From Thiofilum sp. (GTDB lineage: Bacteria; Pseudomonadota; Gammaproteobacteria; Thiotrichales; Thiotrichaceae): a stretch of 64,000 bases of DNA. The notes beneath the pieces were generated by a model that was not told the origin of the DNA, searched no databases, and was given only the letters and a program-made list of their open reading frames with translations. Location of the stretch: NCBI RefSeq assembly GCF_016711335.1, contig NZ_JADJTF010000001.1, positions 310,001-374,000 of the forward strand. The letters run 5' to 3'. Shown piece by piece: positions 43,026 to 52,714 of the stretch. The translations under genes were made by a program, and so were the position numbers. How positions within the stretch are numbered: position 1 is the first letter of the stretch; each line of letters begins with the position of its first letter.

Positions 43026-44912
43026 TTAGGCCACTACTTTAGGTGCTACTGCCACTAACTCTTGAGGGGGTAGCACCTTTAAAGCATGCTCACGGATACG
43101 CTGGATTAAGCTTGGTGCATTTAAACCACATAAAGCGAACTGTTCTTCGCGCAATGCATGCTCAATATACTCATCGGGAATCCCTAGATTGAGTACGGGC
43201 ATAATGATTCCAGCCTGAGCCAAATACTCATTTACCCCACTGCCCGCGCCCCCCATGATGGCATTATCCTCTAAAGTCACCAGTAAATCGTGGGTTTGGG
43301 ACAGGGTTTGAATTAATGCTTCATCTAGTGGTTTTACAAAACGCATATTGACTAAAGAAGCATCTAGTTCATCTGCGACAATACGCGCCTCCGCTAATAA
43401 AGAACCAAATAATAAAACAGCGATGCGTTTACCTTTGCGTAGTACCTCACCCTTACCAATTGCGTATTCAGTCAAACTAGAATTAGGCATTATACCTATC
43501 CCCTTACCGCGTGGATAACGTACCGCAGTCGGTACATTTTGCTTAAATGCGGTATAGAGCATTTGCCGACACTCATTCTCATCAGCAGGGGCCATAATCA
43601 CCATATTGGGCACACAGCGTAGATAAGACAAATCATAGTTACCCGAATGGGTAGGACCATCCGCCCCCACTAAACCCGCTCGATCAATCGCAAACACTAC
43701 TGGCAAATTTTGAATTGCTACATCATGAAGCAATTGGTCATAGGCTCGTTGCAAGAAGGTGGAATAAATGGCTACTACCGGTTTTAATCCCTCGCAAGCC
43801 ATACCCGCAGCAACAGTCACGGCATGCTGCTCAGCAATACCTACATCAAAATAACGCTCTGGATACTCCTGAGCAAAGCGCACCAAACCAGAACCTTCAC
43901 ACATAGCTGGAGTAATAGCCATCAGGCGCTGATCAAGAGCCGCCATATCGCATAACCACTCACTAAAGACTTGGGTATAGGTGGGAGTACTTTTCTTGGC
44001 TAAAGTGCTAATGCCCTTATTTAAATCAAAGGGACTGACTCCATGATACATGCAAGGATCATTTTCGGCGGGTTCATAGCCCTTACCTTTTTGAGTAATC
44101 ACATGCAATAAGCGCGGCCCTTTAATCTGTTTAAGGTTTTGTAAGACACTGACCATTTCGGTTACATCGTGTCCATCAATGGGACCAAAGTAGTGAAAAC
44201 CCATTTCCTCAAACCAGGTGCTAGGCAATACCATGCCTTTCATGTGCTCTTCGGTGAGCTTAGCTAGGCGTGAGAGGGAACGACTACTGGATAGCACCTT
44301 TTTACCATTCTCGCGCACACTGGCATACATACGCCCCGATAATAGCCGTGTTAAATACTTATGCAGTGCGCCCACATTAGGGGAGATAGACATTTCATTA
44401 TCATTGAGCACCACCAATAAATTAGCATCTAAATCACCCGCATGGTTTAGTGCTTCATACGCCATACCAGCGGTCATCGCCCCATCACCAATCACCGCAA
44501 TGGCTTGATAATCTAAGCCCTTAGCACGGGCGGCTAATGCCATACCTAAAGCGGCACTAATGGAAGTGCTAGAATGACCCACGCCAAAGGTGTCATAAGA
44601 GCTTTCTGAGCGCTTAGGGAAACCAGATAAGCCCTCCTTTTGGCGAATGCTCATCATCTCCTCGCGCCGTCCCGTTAGAATTTTATGCGGATAAGCTTGA
44701 TGCCCTACATCCCAAACTAAACGATCTTCTGGAGTATTAAATACATAATGCAGAGCCACTGCTAATTCCACCGTCCCTAGATTAGAAGCAAAGTGCCCTC
44801 CCGCTAATGACACCGTATCTAATAAAAATTGGCGTAACTCATTACATACTGAGGGTAAGTCCGTAAGAACTAATTGCCTTAAATCGGCAGGTGAGTGGAT
44901 TTGTTCTAGCAT
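43026..44912 (-). CDS. dxs: 1-deoxy-D-xylulose-5-phosphate synthase
   Basis: 628 residues from the ATG at 44912, which has TAGGAGA 9 nt upstream; a longer frame adds seven unlikely residues. The thiamine-diphosphate motif GDGAMTAG lies at 142-149, ending with the Asn-containing stretch DNEMSIS. The catalytic-domain histidines (GGHFASNLG near 38-46, HGVSPFD near 300) and the transketolase C-terminal domain are present. First step of the MEP isoprenoid pathway. It is downstream of ispA and xseB, the usual xseB-ispA-dxs order. Confidence 0.97.
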   Translation of the reverse strand: MLEQIHSPADLRQLVLTDLPSVCNELRQFLLDTVSLAGGHFASNLGTVELAVALHYVFNTPEDRLVWDVGHQAYPHKILTGRREEMMSIRQKEGLSGFPKRSESSYDTFGVGHSSTSISAALGMALAARAKGLDYQAIAVIGDGAMTAGMAYEALNHAGDLDANLLVVLNDNEMSISPNVGALHKYLTRLLSGRMYASVRENGKKVLSSSRSLSRLAKLTEEHMKGMVLPSTWFEEMGFHYFGPIDGHDVTEMVSVLQNLKQIKGPRLLHVITQKGKGYEPAENDPCMYHGVSPFDLNKGISTLAKKSTPTYTQVFSEWLCDMAALDQRLMAITPAMCEGSGLVRFAQEYPERYFDVGIAEQHAVTVAAGMACEGLKPVVAIYSTFLQRAYDQLLHDVAIQNLPVVFAIDRAGLVGADGPTHSGNYDLSYLRCVPNMVIMAPADENECRQMLYTAFKQNVPTAVRYPRGKGIGIMPNSSLTEYAIGKGEVLRKGKRIAVLLFGSLLAEARIVADELDASLVNMRFVKPLDEALIQTLSQTHDLLVTLEDNAIMGGAGSGVNEYLAQAGIIMPVLNLGIPDEYIEHALREEQFALCGLNAPSLIQRIREHALKVLPPQELVAVAPKVVA

Positions 44913-44931
44913 CAGGCTGCTTCTCCTACAC

Positions 44932-44952
44932 ATCCACCTTTTGAAGGTGGAT
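44932..44952 (-). promoter_or_regulatory. Stable hairpin just upstream of dxs
   Basis: ATCCACCTT/AAGGTGGAT, 9 bp with a 3-nt loop, lies 19 bp upstream of the dxs ATG and next to its ribosome site. It could be an mRNA processing or translation-control element, or a leaky terminator after ispA. No T-run. Confidence 0.4.
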
Positions 44953-45024
44953 ACAGCATCTTTTGTTGTTAACGGGACTTAATGACCATGCCCTATGTCA
45001 GTATACCGCAAGACAGGTGCAATT

Positions 45025-45909
45025 TTAGTGCACGCGCTTTACCGTAAATTCAGCAATTTCGCGTAGTGAATCTGCACGCTCGTCGAGATCAGCTAATGCA
45101 CTCAGCGCCTGATCGTATAAGGTAATCAGTTTTTGTTTAGCGGCTGCTATTCCTATAATCGAGGGATAGGTCGGTTTATTCGCGGCTATATCCGCCCCTT
45201 GCGTTTTGCCCAAGGTTGCCGTATCACTCTCAATATCTAAAATATCATCCTGCACTTGGAATGCTAAACCTATACAAGCTGCATAGTGATCTAAGGTTTG
45301 ATACTGAGCCTCTGAACAATGAGCAGCTCTAGCACCTAATCCTACACTAGCGCGAATAAGAGCACCGGTTTTATAGCGGTGCATGGTTTCTAACTCAGAC
45401 TCCGTGAGCAGTTTACCTACCGAGGCTAAATCAATCGCCTGTCCCCCCACCATGCCCTGAGAGCCAGCAGCTTGAGCTAATAGGCGAATCATGTGTAAGA
45501 CTTGAGTGGTATTAAGGGTGCTAGGTGCAAGAGTCAGCAGTTCAAAGGCTAGGGCTTGTAAGGCATCAGCCGCTAAAATAGCAGTAGCCTCATCATAAGC
45601 GCGGTGACAAGTGGGCTTACCTCGTCTCAGATCATCATTATCCATCGCTGGTAAATCGTCATGAATCAGCGAATAGACATGAATTAACTCAATAGCCGCC
45701 GCTGCATGATCCAAACACTCCAGCTCTTGTCCCAATGCCTGACCGGTAGCATAAACCAGCATAGGTCTCATACGCTTACCACCGTTCAATACCGCATAAC
45801 GCATAGCGGCATGCAAGCGCGTCGGTAACACCAGAGTCGAGGGCAATACTTGATCGAGCACCTGTTCAATCCGCTGTTGATAAGCTACTAGCTGCGGGCT
45901 AAGCGCCAT
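45025..45909 (-). CDS. ispA: Farnesyl diphosphate synthase (geranyltranstransferase)
   Basis: 294 residues, the usual IspA length. The first aspartate-rich motif is DDLPAMDNDD (84-93) with RRG next to it, and the second is QDDILD near 222. It condenses IPP with DMAPP and GPP to farnesyl diphosphate. Its ATG overlaps the xseB stop by one base (TAATG). With dxs downstream it forms an isoprenoid unit. Confidence 0.95.
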   Translation of the reverse strand: MALSPQLVAYQQRIEQVLDQVLPSTLVLPTRLHAAMRYAVLNGGKRMRPMLVYATGQALGQELECLDHAAAAIELIHVYSLIHDDLPAMDNDDLRRGKPTCHRAYDEATAILAADALQALAFELLTLAPSTLNTTQVLHMIRLLAQAAGSQGMVGGQAIDLASVGKLLTESELETMHRYKTGALIRASVGLGARAAHCSEAQYQTLDHYAACIGLAFQVQDDILDIESDTATLGKTQGADIAANKPTYPSIIGIAAAKQKLITLYDQALSALADLDERADSLREIAEFTVKRVH

Positions 45910-46154
45910 TATGACGATCCTTCTGGTAAGGCAGCCAAAGTACTTTCACTACCATCCTGCTGTAATACTCGGACGCGTTGCTCGGCTTGTGTTAGCGACT
46001 CTTGGCACAGTCGAGTCAGTTGTATGCCTTTTTCATAAGCACGCAAAGCATCGTCTAGGGGAAGATTGCCCTCCTCCATACTCTGTACTAATTGCTCTAA
46101 TGCCAATAGCGCCTCTTCAAAAGAGGGGGAGGGAGTAGTTTTTGCTTTAGCCAT
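45909..46154 (-). CDS. xseB: Exodeoxyribonuclease VII small subunit
   Basis: 81 residues from the ATG at 46154; a GTG one codon upstream could also serve. The family core FEEALLALEQLVQSMEEGNL (residues 13-32) and LTRLCQESLTQAEQRV near 48-63 are clear. Pairs with XseA (not in the window) to degrade single-stranded DNA. Coupled to ispA. Confidence 0.95.
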   Translation of the reverse strand: MAKAKTTPSPSFEEALLALEQLVQSMEEGNLPLDDALRAYEKGIQLTRLCQESLTQAEQRVRVLQQDGSESTLAALPEGSS

Positions 46155-46299
46155 CACGTCTTAGCCGATGCTCTCCAATAAATATGCTTAGTAAAGCGTA
46201 ACTCTAAAACAACCGCAAGAAATTACACTTATAGCAACACAAAGCCCACTAGCATAGTGACGTAATCTTTAGGGGGGGAAAAGGGCTTTTTATGATTCT

Positions 46300-46605
46300 T
46301 TAGTGAGTTTGTTGTTCGGGTGTAATGTTATTAAATTGTGCTATCTGCTCTGAGCTAGCCTCTTTTTGGTAGAGTTGCTTCCATTCAGAGTAAGGCATAC
46401 CATAAATCAATTCACGCGCCTGCTCATAATCTAGGGTCAAACCTTGCTCGGTCGCCGCACCCCTATACCATTTAGCCATACAGTTACGACAAAAACCGGC
46501 AAGATTCATTAAGTCAATATTTTGTACATCAGTGCGCTTTTGCAGATGACTGACTAATTTACGCCATGCCGCAGCTTCTAGCTCTAGGCGGGTTTGCTCA
46601 TCCAT
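46300..46605 (-). CDS. DUF1244 family protein
   Basis: 101 residues. Matches the small DUF1244 family: AAAWRKLVSHLQKRTDVQNI then LMNLAGFCRNCMAKWYR, with the Cys39/Cys42 pair, and YGMPYSEWKQLYQ near 69-81. Function unknown; widely conserved in proteobacteria, usually as a single gene. It lies 10 bp downstream of zapD, so is probably co-transcribed with it. Confidence 0.88.
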   Translation of the reverse strand: MDEQTRLELEAAAWRKLVSHLQKRTDVQNIDLMNLAGFCRNCMAKWYRGAATEQGLTLDYEQARELIYGMPYSEWKQLYQKEASSEQIAQFNNITPEQQTH

Positions 46606-46615
46606 TATTTAGCCC

Positions 46616-47383
46616 TTAAAAATTACACAATTTAAGATAGAAAATAATATCGTGGGTAGATTGTTGCTTGCTACGCTCACCTATTTCCTCACTATCTAAA
46701 AAACGTAAGGAAAAACGTTGCTTACCCGCACTAATTTCTGGGTAGTAACGCTCCTCATTAGGCAACATAATCTGTAATAACTGATAGGGTTTACGACTAT
46801 CTAACACCATTTGGAAAAAGCCAGCCTTAGCTACCACTTCGGTGGTGTCGCAACAATTACGGATTAGATTCAGGGAAAAAGTCAGCGCATCGGCTGCTAC
46901 TTGATACGGTTTAGACCATGACTCTAAATTTGCCCGCCGAGTCTCAATCGGGCGCTGATACCAAAAATGCAATACTGGACTATCAAACCCATTCAAGCCA
47001 CCGGGTAAAGCAGCGCGTTGGCGTAAATTGCTAAAAAAGGAGTGATCGCGTAGGTAGTTACCTAACTGACTAGGCAGAGCGTGTAGGAAAGCAGCGTGTT
47101 GCTGAAGCTGATCTAAAATCACCGCTAGGGTTTCAGTACCTGCTTCAGAGCTATAGGTTTGCTTGGCTACTAAAGCAATCCGATCCAGTTCTTTTATCAC
47201 TTCACTTTTAAGATCAACGCGAGCTGCTAAATTGTATAAATCCAATAATACTAATAGTGCAGCGAGTGATTCTTCCGGTGCAGCATCGGGGTCACGCATA
47301 TGATAACGATAGCGCTTGACTAAGGCTTCTAGTCTTAAAAAAAGGCGTATCTTTTCGGTGAGGGGTTGTTCATAAATAATCAT
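46616..47383 (-). CDS. zapD: Cell division protein ZapD
   Basis: 255 residues from the ATG at 47383, giving the family start IIYEQPLTEKIRLFLRLE; the frame extends 13 codons upstream only to a TTG. ZapD is a cytoplasmic helical protein that cross-links FtsZ filaments at the division ring. The conserved all-helical N-terminus and C-terminal beta part (PYQLLQIMLPNEERYYPEIS near 209-228) are visible. The order coaE-zapD is typical of gammaproteobacteria. Confidence 0.94.
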   Translation of the reverse strand: MIIYEQPLTEKIRLFLRLEALVKRYRYHMRDPDAAPEESLAALLVLLDLYNLAARVDLKSEVIKELDRIALVAKQTYSSEAGTETLAVILDQLQQHAAFLHALPSQLGNYLRDHSFFSNLRQRAALPGGLNGFDSPVLHFWYQRPIETRRANLESWSKPYQVAADALTFSLNLIRNCCDTTEVVAKAGFFQMVLDSRKPYQLLQIMLPNEERYYPEISAGKQRFSLRFLDSEEIGERSKQQSTHDIIFYLKLCNF

Positions 47384-47453
47384 AACAGTGCTCTGTTGCC
47401 TTTCGGTAGGCGCCAACTTCAATCAAACATCATCCCTGTTAACACTGTACTAG

Positions 47454-48056
47454 TTAGCGAGTCTGGGCAATGTTAAGCAACTTGGCATGTAAATCATCAA
47501 CAGCTTGATACAACTGTTCTACAGTATGGGTATTGTCCAATACATCGGTGGCATGCTGTAAGCGCACTTCACGCGGGACTTGTGTTTGCATGATCTGCTG
47601 TATTAGTAACTCAGTGGTTTGATCACGCTGTAACACCCGCGCCACTTGTTGTTCGGGTAAGCAATCCACTACCACTACACGGTCACAGAGGCTTTTATAA
47701 CCCTTTTCGATTAAGAGGGGAATATCAATTAGCACATAGGGTGCATTTTTATAGCTTTCGACCGCTTGTTGAATGCGCTCACGAATAAGGGGATGCAAAA
47801 TAGCCTCAAGTCTTTTGAGTTGCTCGGCATCTGAAAAAACTATCTGGCGTAATTTAGCGCGATTCAATGCCCCATCTGAGGTAAGAATCTCCGCCCCGAA
47901 AGCCTCAACCAGTAGCAGTAAAGCAGGCTCTCCTACTGCAACTACTTGACGAGCAATAAGATCAGCGTCCACTACGGGGACACCATAGGACTGAAACCGA
48001 CTAACTGCGGCGCTTTTGCCGCAGCCAATCCCACCTGTCAAACCTACTTTGAGCAT
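47454..48056 (-). CDS. coaE: Dephospho-CoA kinase
   Basis: 200 residues. P-loop GGIGCGKSA (8-16), VDADLIAR (34-41) and DIPLLIEKGY near 109-118 are family motifs. It adds the 3'-phosphate in the last step of CoA synthesis; the first step, coaX, is at 4.6 kb. 70 bp separate it from zapD. Confidence 0.96.
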   Translation of the reverse strand: MLKVGLTGGIGCGKSAAVSRFQSYGVPVVDADLIARQVVAVGEPALLLLVEAFGAEILTSDGALNRAKLRQIVFSDAEQLKRLEAILHPLIRERIQQAVESYKNAPYVLIDIPLLIEKGYKSLCDRVVVVDCLPEQQVARVLQRDQTTELLIQQIMQTQVPREVRLQHATDVLDNTHTVEQLYQAVDDLHAKLLNIAQTR

Positions 48057-48113
48057 AAGATGCTAAGGATTGATTAGGTGATTGAATAAGTACACTGGGA
48101 TTGCAGGAAATAA

Positions 48114-48392
48114 TTAACCAGCATTCGCCAAAGCCAACGCTTTCAATTTAGCATTGAGACGACTTTTATCGCGTGCCGCTTTGTTCTTATGAACAATACC
48201 TTTGTCTGCGGTGGAATCAATCACAGAAACTGCCACTTGGAAAGCTTTTTGTGCTGCTTCTTTATCACCACTGGCAATAGTCGTTTGAGCTGTTTTAACT
48301 AAAGTACGCATACGTGAACGTAGATGCTTATTTTGCATGCGGCGCTTTTCGGATTGGCGCACACGCTTCTTAACTGATGCTATATTAGGCAA
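48114..48392 (-). CDS. rpsT: 30S ribosomal protein S20
   Basis: 92 residues. The start is taken as the TTG at 48392 because the family begins (M)PNIASVKKR there and GGAGA lies 6 nt upstream. Starting at an upstream ATG would add 23 non-homologous residues. E. coli rpsT also uses a UUG start as part of its autoregulation, so this is a conserved oddity. The product is Lys/Arg/Ala-rich and helical. Confidence 0.95.
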   Translation of the reverse strand: MPNIASVKKRVRQSEKRRMQNKHLRSRMRTLVKTAQTTIASGDKEAAQKAFQVAVSVIDSTADKGIVHKNKAARDKSRLNAKLKALALANAG

Positions 48393-48505
48393 GGGTTTTC
48401 TCCAGAAATAACCGTTCCAAAATAAAGCGCGTATTATGCAGATAAGTGACCTTGCCAGCAACTATTGCTATGACAAAGCTGTAAAAATATTGTAAATAGT
48501 CGTCT

Positions 48506-49366
48506 TTAACTTTGGATACGATGCAGAATACCATCCAATTCATCAAGATTATGATATTCAATCACTAATTTACCATTACCCTGCTTAGAATGATTAATAC
48601 TCACCCGTGCTCCCAAACGCTCCGATAAGGTATCTTGTAAGGTACGCATATTGGCATCGACTCGTGCGGGTAAAGCTTTGGTGACTTTGGGTGCTAAAGC
48701 CTGCTTCACTAGCTCTTCAGTAGTACGTACACTTAATTGTTGCGCAATAATACGCTCGGCTAGTTTTAGTTGCTGAACTTCATCCTTTAGCCCTAGCAAC
48801 GCACGCGCATGCCCCGTACTCAATTCATTACGTTCCACCATAGCTTTTAACTCAGCGGGCAACTCGATTAAACGTAATAAATTAGTAATCGCCGCCCGCG
48901 AACGCCCTACTGCATCCGCTGTTTGTTGATGAGTCAAACCAAACTCTTCGATAAGACGCTTTAAAGCATTAGCCTCTTCGATTGCATTCAGATCCTCACG
49001 TTGAATGTTTTCGATTAGAGACAAAGCCGCTGCTGCTTGATCAGGTATATCACGCACCACGGCGGGAATATCAATCATGCCTGCTAATTGACAAGCTCGC
49101 CAGCGCCGCTCACCTGCAATTAACTCATAGCGCTCTGCATCAATGCGCCGCACCACAATAGGTTGAATTAAACCCTGACTTTTAATCGATGCAGCTAAAT
49201 CTTCTAAAGCCACGGGGTCGATATGCTTACGTGGCTGATAGCGTCCGGGCTGAATCTGATCTAGGAGAATTTTTTTGAGTGCTGCCTGATTAGTAGGGGG
49301 TTCTAAGGCGGTCTTAGTACTTAATAATGCATCTAGCCCGCGTCCCAAGACGGTTTTCTTTACCAT
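48506..49366 (-). CDS. parB: Chromosome partitioning protein ParB
   Basis: 286 residues. The N-terminal box GRGLDALL (8-15), the CTP-binding GERRWRA (85-91), the helix-turn-helix region about 130-165 (LTHQQTADAVGRSRAAITNL) and a C-terminal dimerisation domain are all present. It binds parS and works with ParA. The ATG overlaps the parA end by 7 bp. I found no perfect parS palindrome in the window. Confidence 0.96.
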   Translation of the reverse strand: MVKKTVLGRGLDALLSTKTALEPPTNQAALKKILLDQIQPGRYQPRKHIDPVALEDLAASIKSQGLIQPIVVRRIDAERYELIAGERRWRACQLAGMIDIPAVVRDIPDQAAAALSLIENIQREDLNAIEEANALKRLIEEFGLTHQQTADAVGRSRAAITNLLRLIELPAELKAMVERNELSTGHARALLGLKDEVQQLKLAERIIAQQLSVRTTEELVKQALAPKVTKALPARVDANMRTLQDTLSERLGARVSINHSKQGNGKLVIEYHNLDELDGILHRIQS

Positions 49367-50160
49367 TCAATCACATCCTCAGGTACTACGGGTTGATTAT
49401 GTCCTAGCACTTCAGCAGCGAGTGCTAAATACGCTAAGGCTCCACGCGAGTTTTTGTCATAGCTTAAAATCGGTACACCATGACTCGGCGCTTCAGCTAA
49501 ACGAATATTTCTTGGGATAACCGTACTATAGAGCTTATCGCCAAAATGACTATATAGCTGATCCGAGACATCACGAGCTAGATTACTACGCGGATCAAAC
49601 ATGGTACGGATTAACCCCAAAACCACTAATTGCGGATTCGCACTTTGGCGAATTTGCTCAATGGTACTCATCAAAGCACTTAGCCCTTCTAAGGCATAGT
49701 ACTCACATTGCATGGGAATAATCACCCCATTAGCCGCTACCAGGCTATTGACGGTGAGCATATTTAACGAGGGCGGACAATCAATAATGATAAAGTCAAA
49801 GTCATTGAGAATAGGCGCTAAAGCTTGTTTGAGGCGATATTCACGCCGTGCAGCCCCCATTAAGGCTACTTCGGATTCGGTGAGATCGGGTGTGCCCGGA
49901 ATAGCATATAAGGTTGAAGACTCATCTCCAATACGAGTTACCACTAGACGTGCTGGTGTGCGCTCTTGTAATACATCATTGAGATTTAAGGCTTGAGCAT
50001 GCTTATCGATACCGACTCCCGTAGTGGCATTACCCTGCGGGTCTATATCAATCAGTAATACCCGCTTACGCAATGCAGCCAAAGCAGCAGCCAAATTCAC
50101 ACTGGTAGTCGTTTTACCGACTCCTCCTTTTTGATTGGCTATAGCGATGACTTGAGCCAT
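49360..50160 (-). CDS. parA: Chromosome partitioning ATPase ParA/Soj
   Basis: 266 residues. Deviant Walker A KGGVGKTTT (11-19) at the N-terminus, IDIDPQGNATTG near 38-49 and DCPPSLNMLTVNSL near 127-140. This is the Soj/ParA type without an N-terminal DNA-binding domain, as in chromosomal systems. Lies in the classic mnmG-rsmG-parA-parB cluster. Confidence 0.97.
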   Translation of the reverse strand: MAQVIAIANQKGGVGKTTTSVNLAAALAALRKRVLLIDIDPQGNATTGVGIDKHAQALNLNDVLQERTPARLVVTRIGDESSTLYAIPGTPDLTESEVALMGAARREYRLKQALAPILNDFDFIIIDCPPSLNMLTVNSLVAANGVIIPMQCEYYALEGLSALMSTIEQIRQSANPQLVVLGLIRTMFDPRSNLARDVSDQLYSHFGDKLYSTVIPRNIRLAEAPSHGVPILSYDKNSRGALAYLALAAEVLGHNQPVVPEDVIEW

Positions 50161-50170
50161 GTAGTTCCCC

Positions 50171-50806
50171 TTAATTACTCATTTTAGTGGGTATTAATTC
50201 TAACAGATGACGCTCTGCATTGAGGTTAGGTACATGCAGTTCGTGGCTAGCTTTTACTTGCCACTCACTAGGTAAATGCACTAATTCTTCACTAGGATAA
50301 CGTCCTTTCATAGCATAGAGCACACCTGTGGGTGCTAAATGCCCCCCAGAAGATTGCACAAAATCGACCACTGACGCAAAAGCACGACTAATAATGCCAT
50401 CAAAACGTTGAGCAGCTTGCCAGCTTTCTACACGAGTTTGCATCACAGCAACATTAGCTAAACGCAGCTCAGCCGCAGCTTGTTGCATAAAGCGCGTTTT
50501 TTTACCGTTGGTATCCAGTAATGTCCACTGCTGTGCTGGATTTAAAATCGCTAAGGGAATACCGGGCAACCCTGCACCACTACCCACATCTAATAAATGC
50601 TCACCTTGAATAAAGGGCGCGACACTTAAGCTATCCCACAAATGCACCACCAGCATTTCAGCGGGATCACGTACTGCGGTGAGATTGTGAACCTTATTCC
50701 AGCGTTGCAATAATTGTAGATAGGCTACTAATTGCTGTTGTTGTGCGTCAGTGGCTTGCAAACCCAGAGCTTGCCAACCTTGTTGCCATGCAGTTGTTTC
50801 AAGCAC
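50171..50806 (-). CDS. rsmG: 16S rRNA (guanine-527-N7)-methyltransferase RsmG
   Basis: 211 residues starting with GTG. NKVHNLTA (37-44) and the SAM-binding LLDVGSGAGLPG (71-82) are intact. Methylates G527 of 16S rRNA. Its start overlaps the mnmG stop by 8 bp, so the two are coupled. Confidence 0.96.
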   Translation of the reverse strand: MLETTAWQQGWQALGLQATDAQQQQLVAYLQLLQRWNKVHNLTAVRDPAEMLVVHLWDSLSVAPFIQGEHLLDVGSGAGLPGIPLAILNPAQQWTLLDTNGKKTRFMQQAAAELRLANVAVMQTRVESWQAAQRFDGIISRAFASVVDFVQSSGGHLAPTGVLYAMKGRYPSEELVHLPSEWQVKASHELHVPNLNAERHLLELIPTKMSN

Positions 50807-52697
50807 CTTGGCGCAACGCTCCCAATGAATGTTTTTTAAGCGCGACTAGCAATAATGAAATTGCGGCGGGAGTAATGCCCGGAATACGCGCTGCTTGTCC
50901 AATTGAGGCTGGCTTTTGATGTTGCAACTTTTGGCGCACTTCATTGGATAGCCCTGATACTTTGCTGTAATCAAAATCAGCAGGCAATAAGGTCGACTCT
51001 TGGCGCTCCTGACGTGCTATTTCCTCGTTTTGCCGCTCAATATAGCCTGCATATTTAATCTGAATTTCGACCTGCTCCACCACTTTAGGGTCAAGTGCTG
51101 CATCATTTGCCGCAGCCGGTAGGCTCATTAAACTTTCATAGCTCACATTGGGACGTGCCAATAATTCAGCTAAGCGATACTCACGACTCAATACATCCCC
51201 TAACACGCGTGTGCTGTCTTCAGCCGATAAAGCGCCGGGGCGAATAAGGGTTTCTTTCAAACGCTGTTGCTCACGCTCTATAGCTTCACGTTTACGGCTA
51301 AAAGTGTCCCAACGCTCATCATCGACTAGACCCAACTCACGCCCGATTTCGGTTAGGCGTAAATCCGCATTATCCTCACGCAACAATAAGCGATGCTCCG
51401 CTCGACTGGTAAACATCCGATAAGGCTCTTGAGTGCCCTGAGTAATCAGATCATCGACTAGCACACCCATATAGGCTTGATCACGACGTGGACACCAGCC
51501 TTCTTTACCTTGAGCCATGCGTGCGGCGTTCAGACCTGCTAATAGCCCTTGTGCACCTGCCTCTTCATAGCCTGTCGTACCATTGATTTGTCCTGCAAAG
51601 AATAAACCTTCAATAGCTCGCGTCTCTAAAGTCGGTTTTAAATCACGCGGATCAAAGAAGTCATATTCAATCGCATAGCCCGGACGGGTGATATGAGCGT
51701 TTTCAAACCCTTCCATTGAACGCACGATTTGATATTGCACATCAAACGGTAGGCTAGTGGAAATACCATTAGGATACAGCTCGTAGGTATCTAAACCCTC
51801 TGGCTCAATAAAAATTTGATGCCTATCCCGATTAGCAAAACGTACTACTTTATCCTCAATCGAGGGGCAATAACGCGGCCCTACCCCCTCAATCACTCCG
51901 GTATACATTGGGGAGCGATCTAATGCTCCCATAATCAACTCGTGTGTATGAGGATTGGTATAGGTGATATAGCAACAAATCTGTTGAGGATGCTCTTCTA
52001 CTTTGCCCAAAAACGAAAACACAGGTAAAGGGTCATCACTTGGTTGTTGTGCTAACTTACTAAAATCGACTGAGCGTGCATCAATACGGGGCGGCGTTCC
52101 GGTTTTTAAGCGTTGTACGCGTAGGGGTAATTCACGTAAACGAGTTGATAAATTTTGTGCGGGCGGATCACCTGCACGCCCACCGCTATAATTTTCTAAA
52201 CCAATATGGATTTTTCCGGCTAGAAAGGTTCCGGCGGTCAATACTACGGTTTTAGCGTCAAAACGCACCCCCATTTGAGTAACTGCCGCGACTGCTCTAC
52301 CCTGTTCAACGATAATGTCATCAACAGGCTGTTGGAATAGATCTAGATTCTTTTGCCCTTCGACGATTGCACGCACCGCTGCTTTATAACGAATCCTATC
52401 CGCTTGGGCGCGGGTGGCTCGTACTGCGGGACCTTTACTGGAATTCAAAGTACGAAACTGAATGCCGCCACGATCCGCCGCATGCGCCATCGCTCCACCT
52501 AAGGCATCGATTTCTTTAACCAAATGCCCTTTGCCAATCCCACCAATGGCGGGATTACAGCTCATTTGCCCAATAGTTTCGATATTATGCGTGAGCAATA
52601 AGGTACGTTGTCCCATGCGGGCTGCTGCAAGAGCTGCTTCAGTGCCCGCGTGACCGCCGCCGATTACAATAACATCATAGGTGATAGGATAGCGCAT
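50799..52697 (-). CDS. mnmG: tRNA uridine 5-carboxymethylaminomethyl modification enzyme MnmG
   Basis: 632 residues, full length. FAD-binding GGGHAGTE (13-20), GGIGKGHLVKEIDALGG near 52-68, TGTPPRID near 199-206 and RPGYAIEYDF near 344-353. With MnmE (not in the window) it installs cmnm5U34 in several tRNAs. In many gammaproteobacteria this gene is next to oriC, but here bioB is upstream. Confidence 0.98.
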   Translation of the reverse strand: MRYPITYDVIVIGGGHAGTEAALAAARMGQRTLLLTHNIETIGQMSCNPAIGGIGKGHLVKEIDALGGAMAHAADRGGIQFRTLNSSKGPAVRATRAQADRIRYKAAVRAIVEGQKNLDLFQQPVDDIIVEQGRAVAAVTQMGVRFDAKTVVLTAGTFLAGKIHIGLENYSGGRAGDPPAQNLSTRLRELPLRVQRLKTGTPPRIDARSVDFSKLAQQPSDDPLPVFSFLGKVEEHPQQICCYITYTNPHTHELIMGALDRSPMYTGVIEGVGPRYCPSIEDKVVRFANRDRHQIFIEPEGLDTYELYPNGISTSLPFDVQYQIVRSMEGFENAHITRPGYAIEYDFFDPRDLKPTLETRAIEGLFFAGQINGTTGYEEAGAQGLLAGLNAARMAQGKEGWCPRRDQAYMGVLVDDLITQGTQEPYRMFTSRAEHRLLLREDNADLRLTEIGRELGLVDDERWDTFSRKREAIEREQQRLKETLIRPGALSAEDSTRVLGDVLSREYRLAELLARPNVSYESLMSLPAAANDAALDPKVVEQVEIQIKYAGYIERQNEEIARQERQESTLLPADFDYSKVSGLSNEVRQKLQHQKPASIGQAARIPGITPAAISLLLVALKKHSLGALRQGA

Positions 52698-52714
52698 GAC
52701 AGTTACCTAGTGAG

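Noticed and set aside
48393..48461. N-terminal extension of S20 from an upstream start
   Set aside because: Trp/Phe-rich residues unlike any S20, and the ribosome site lies downstream of it.
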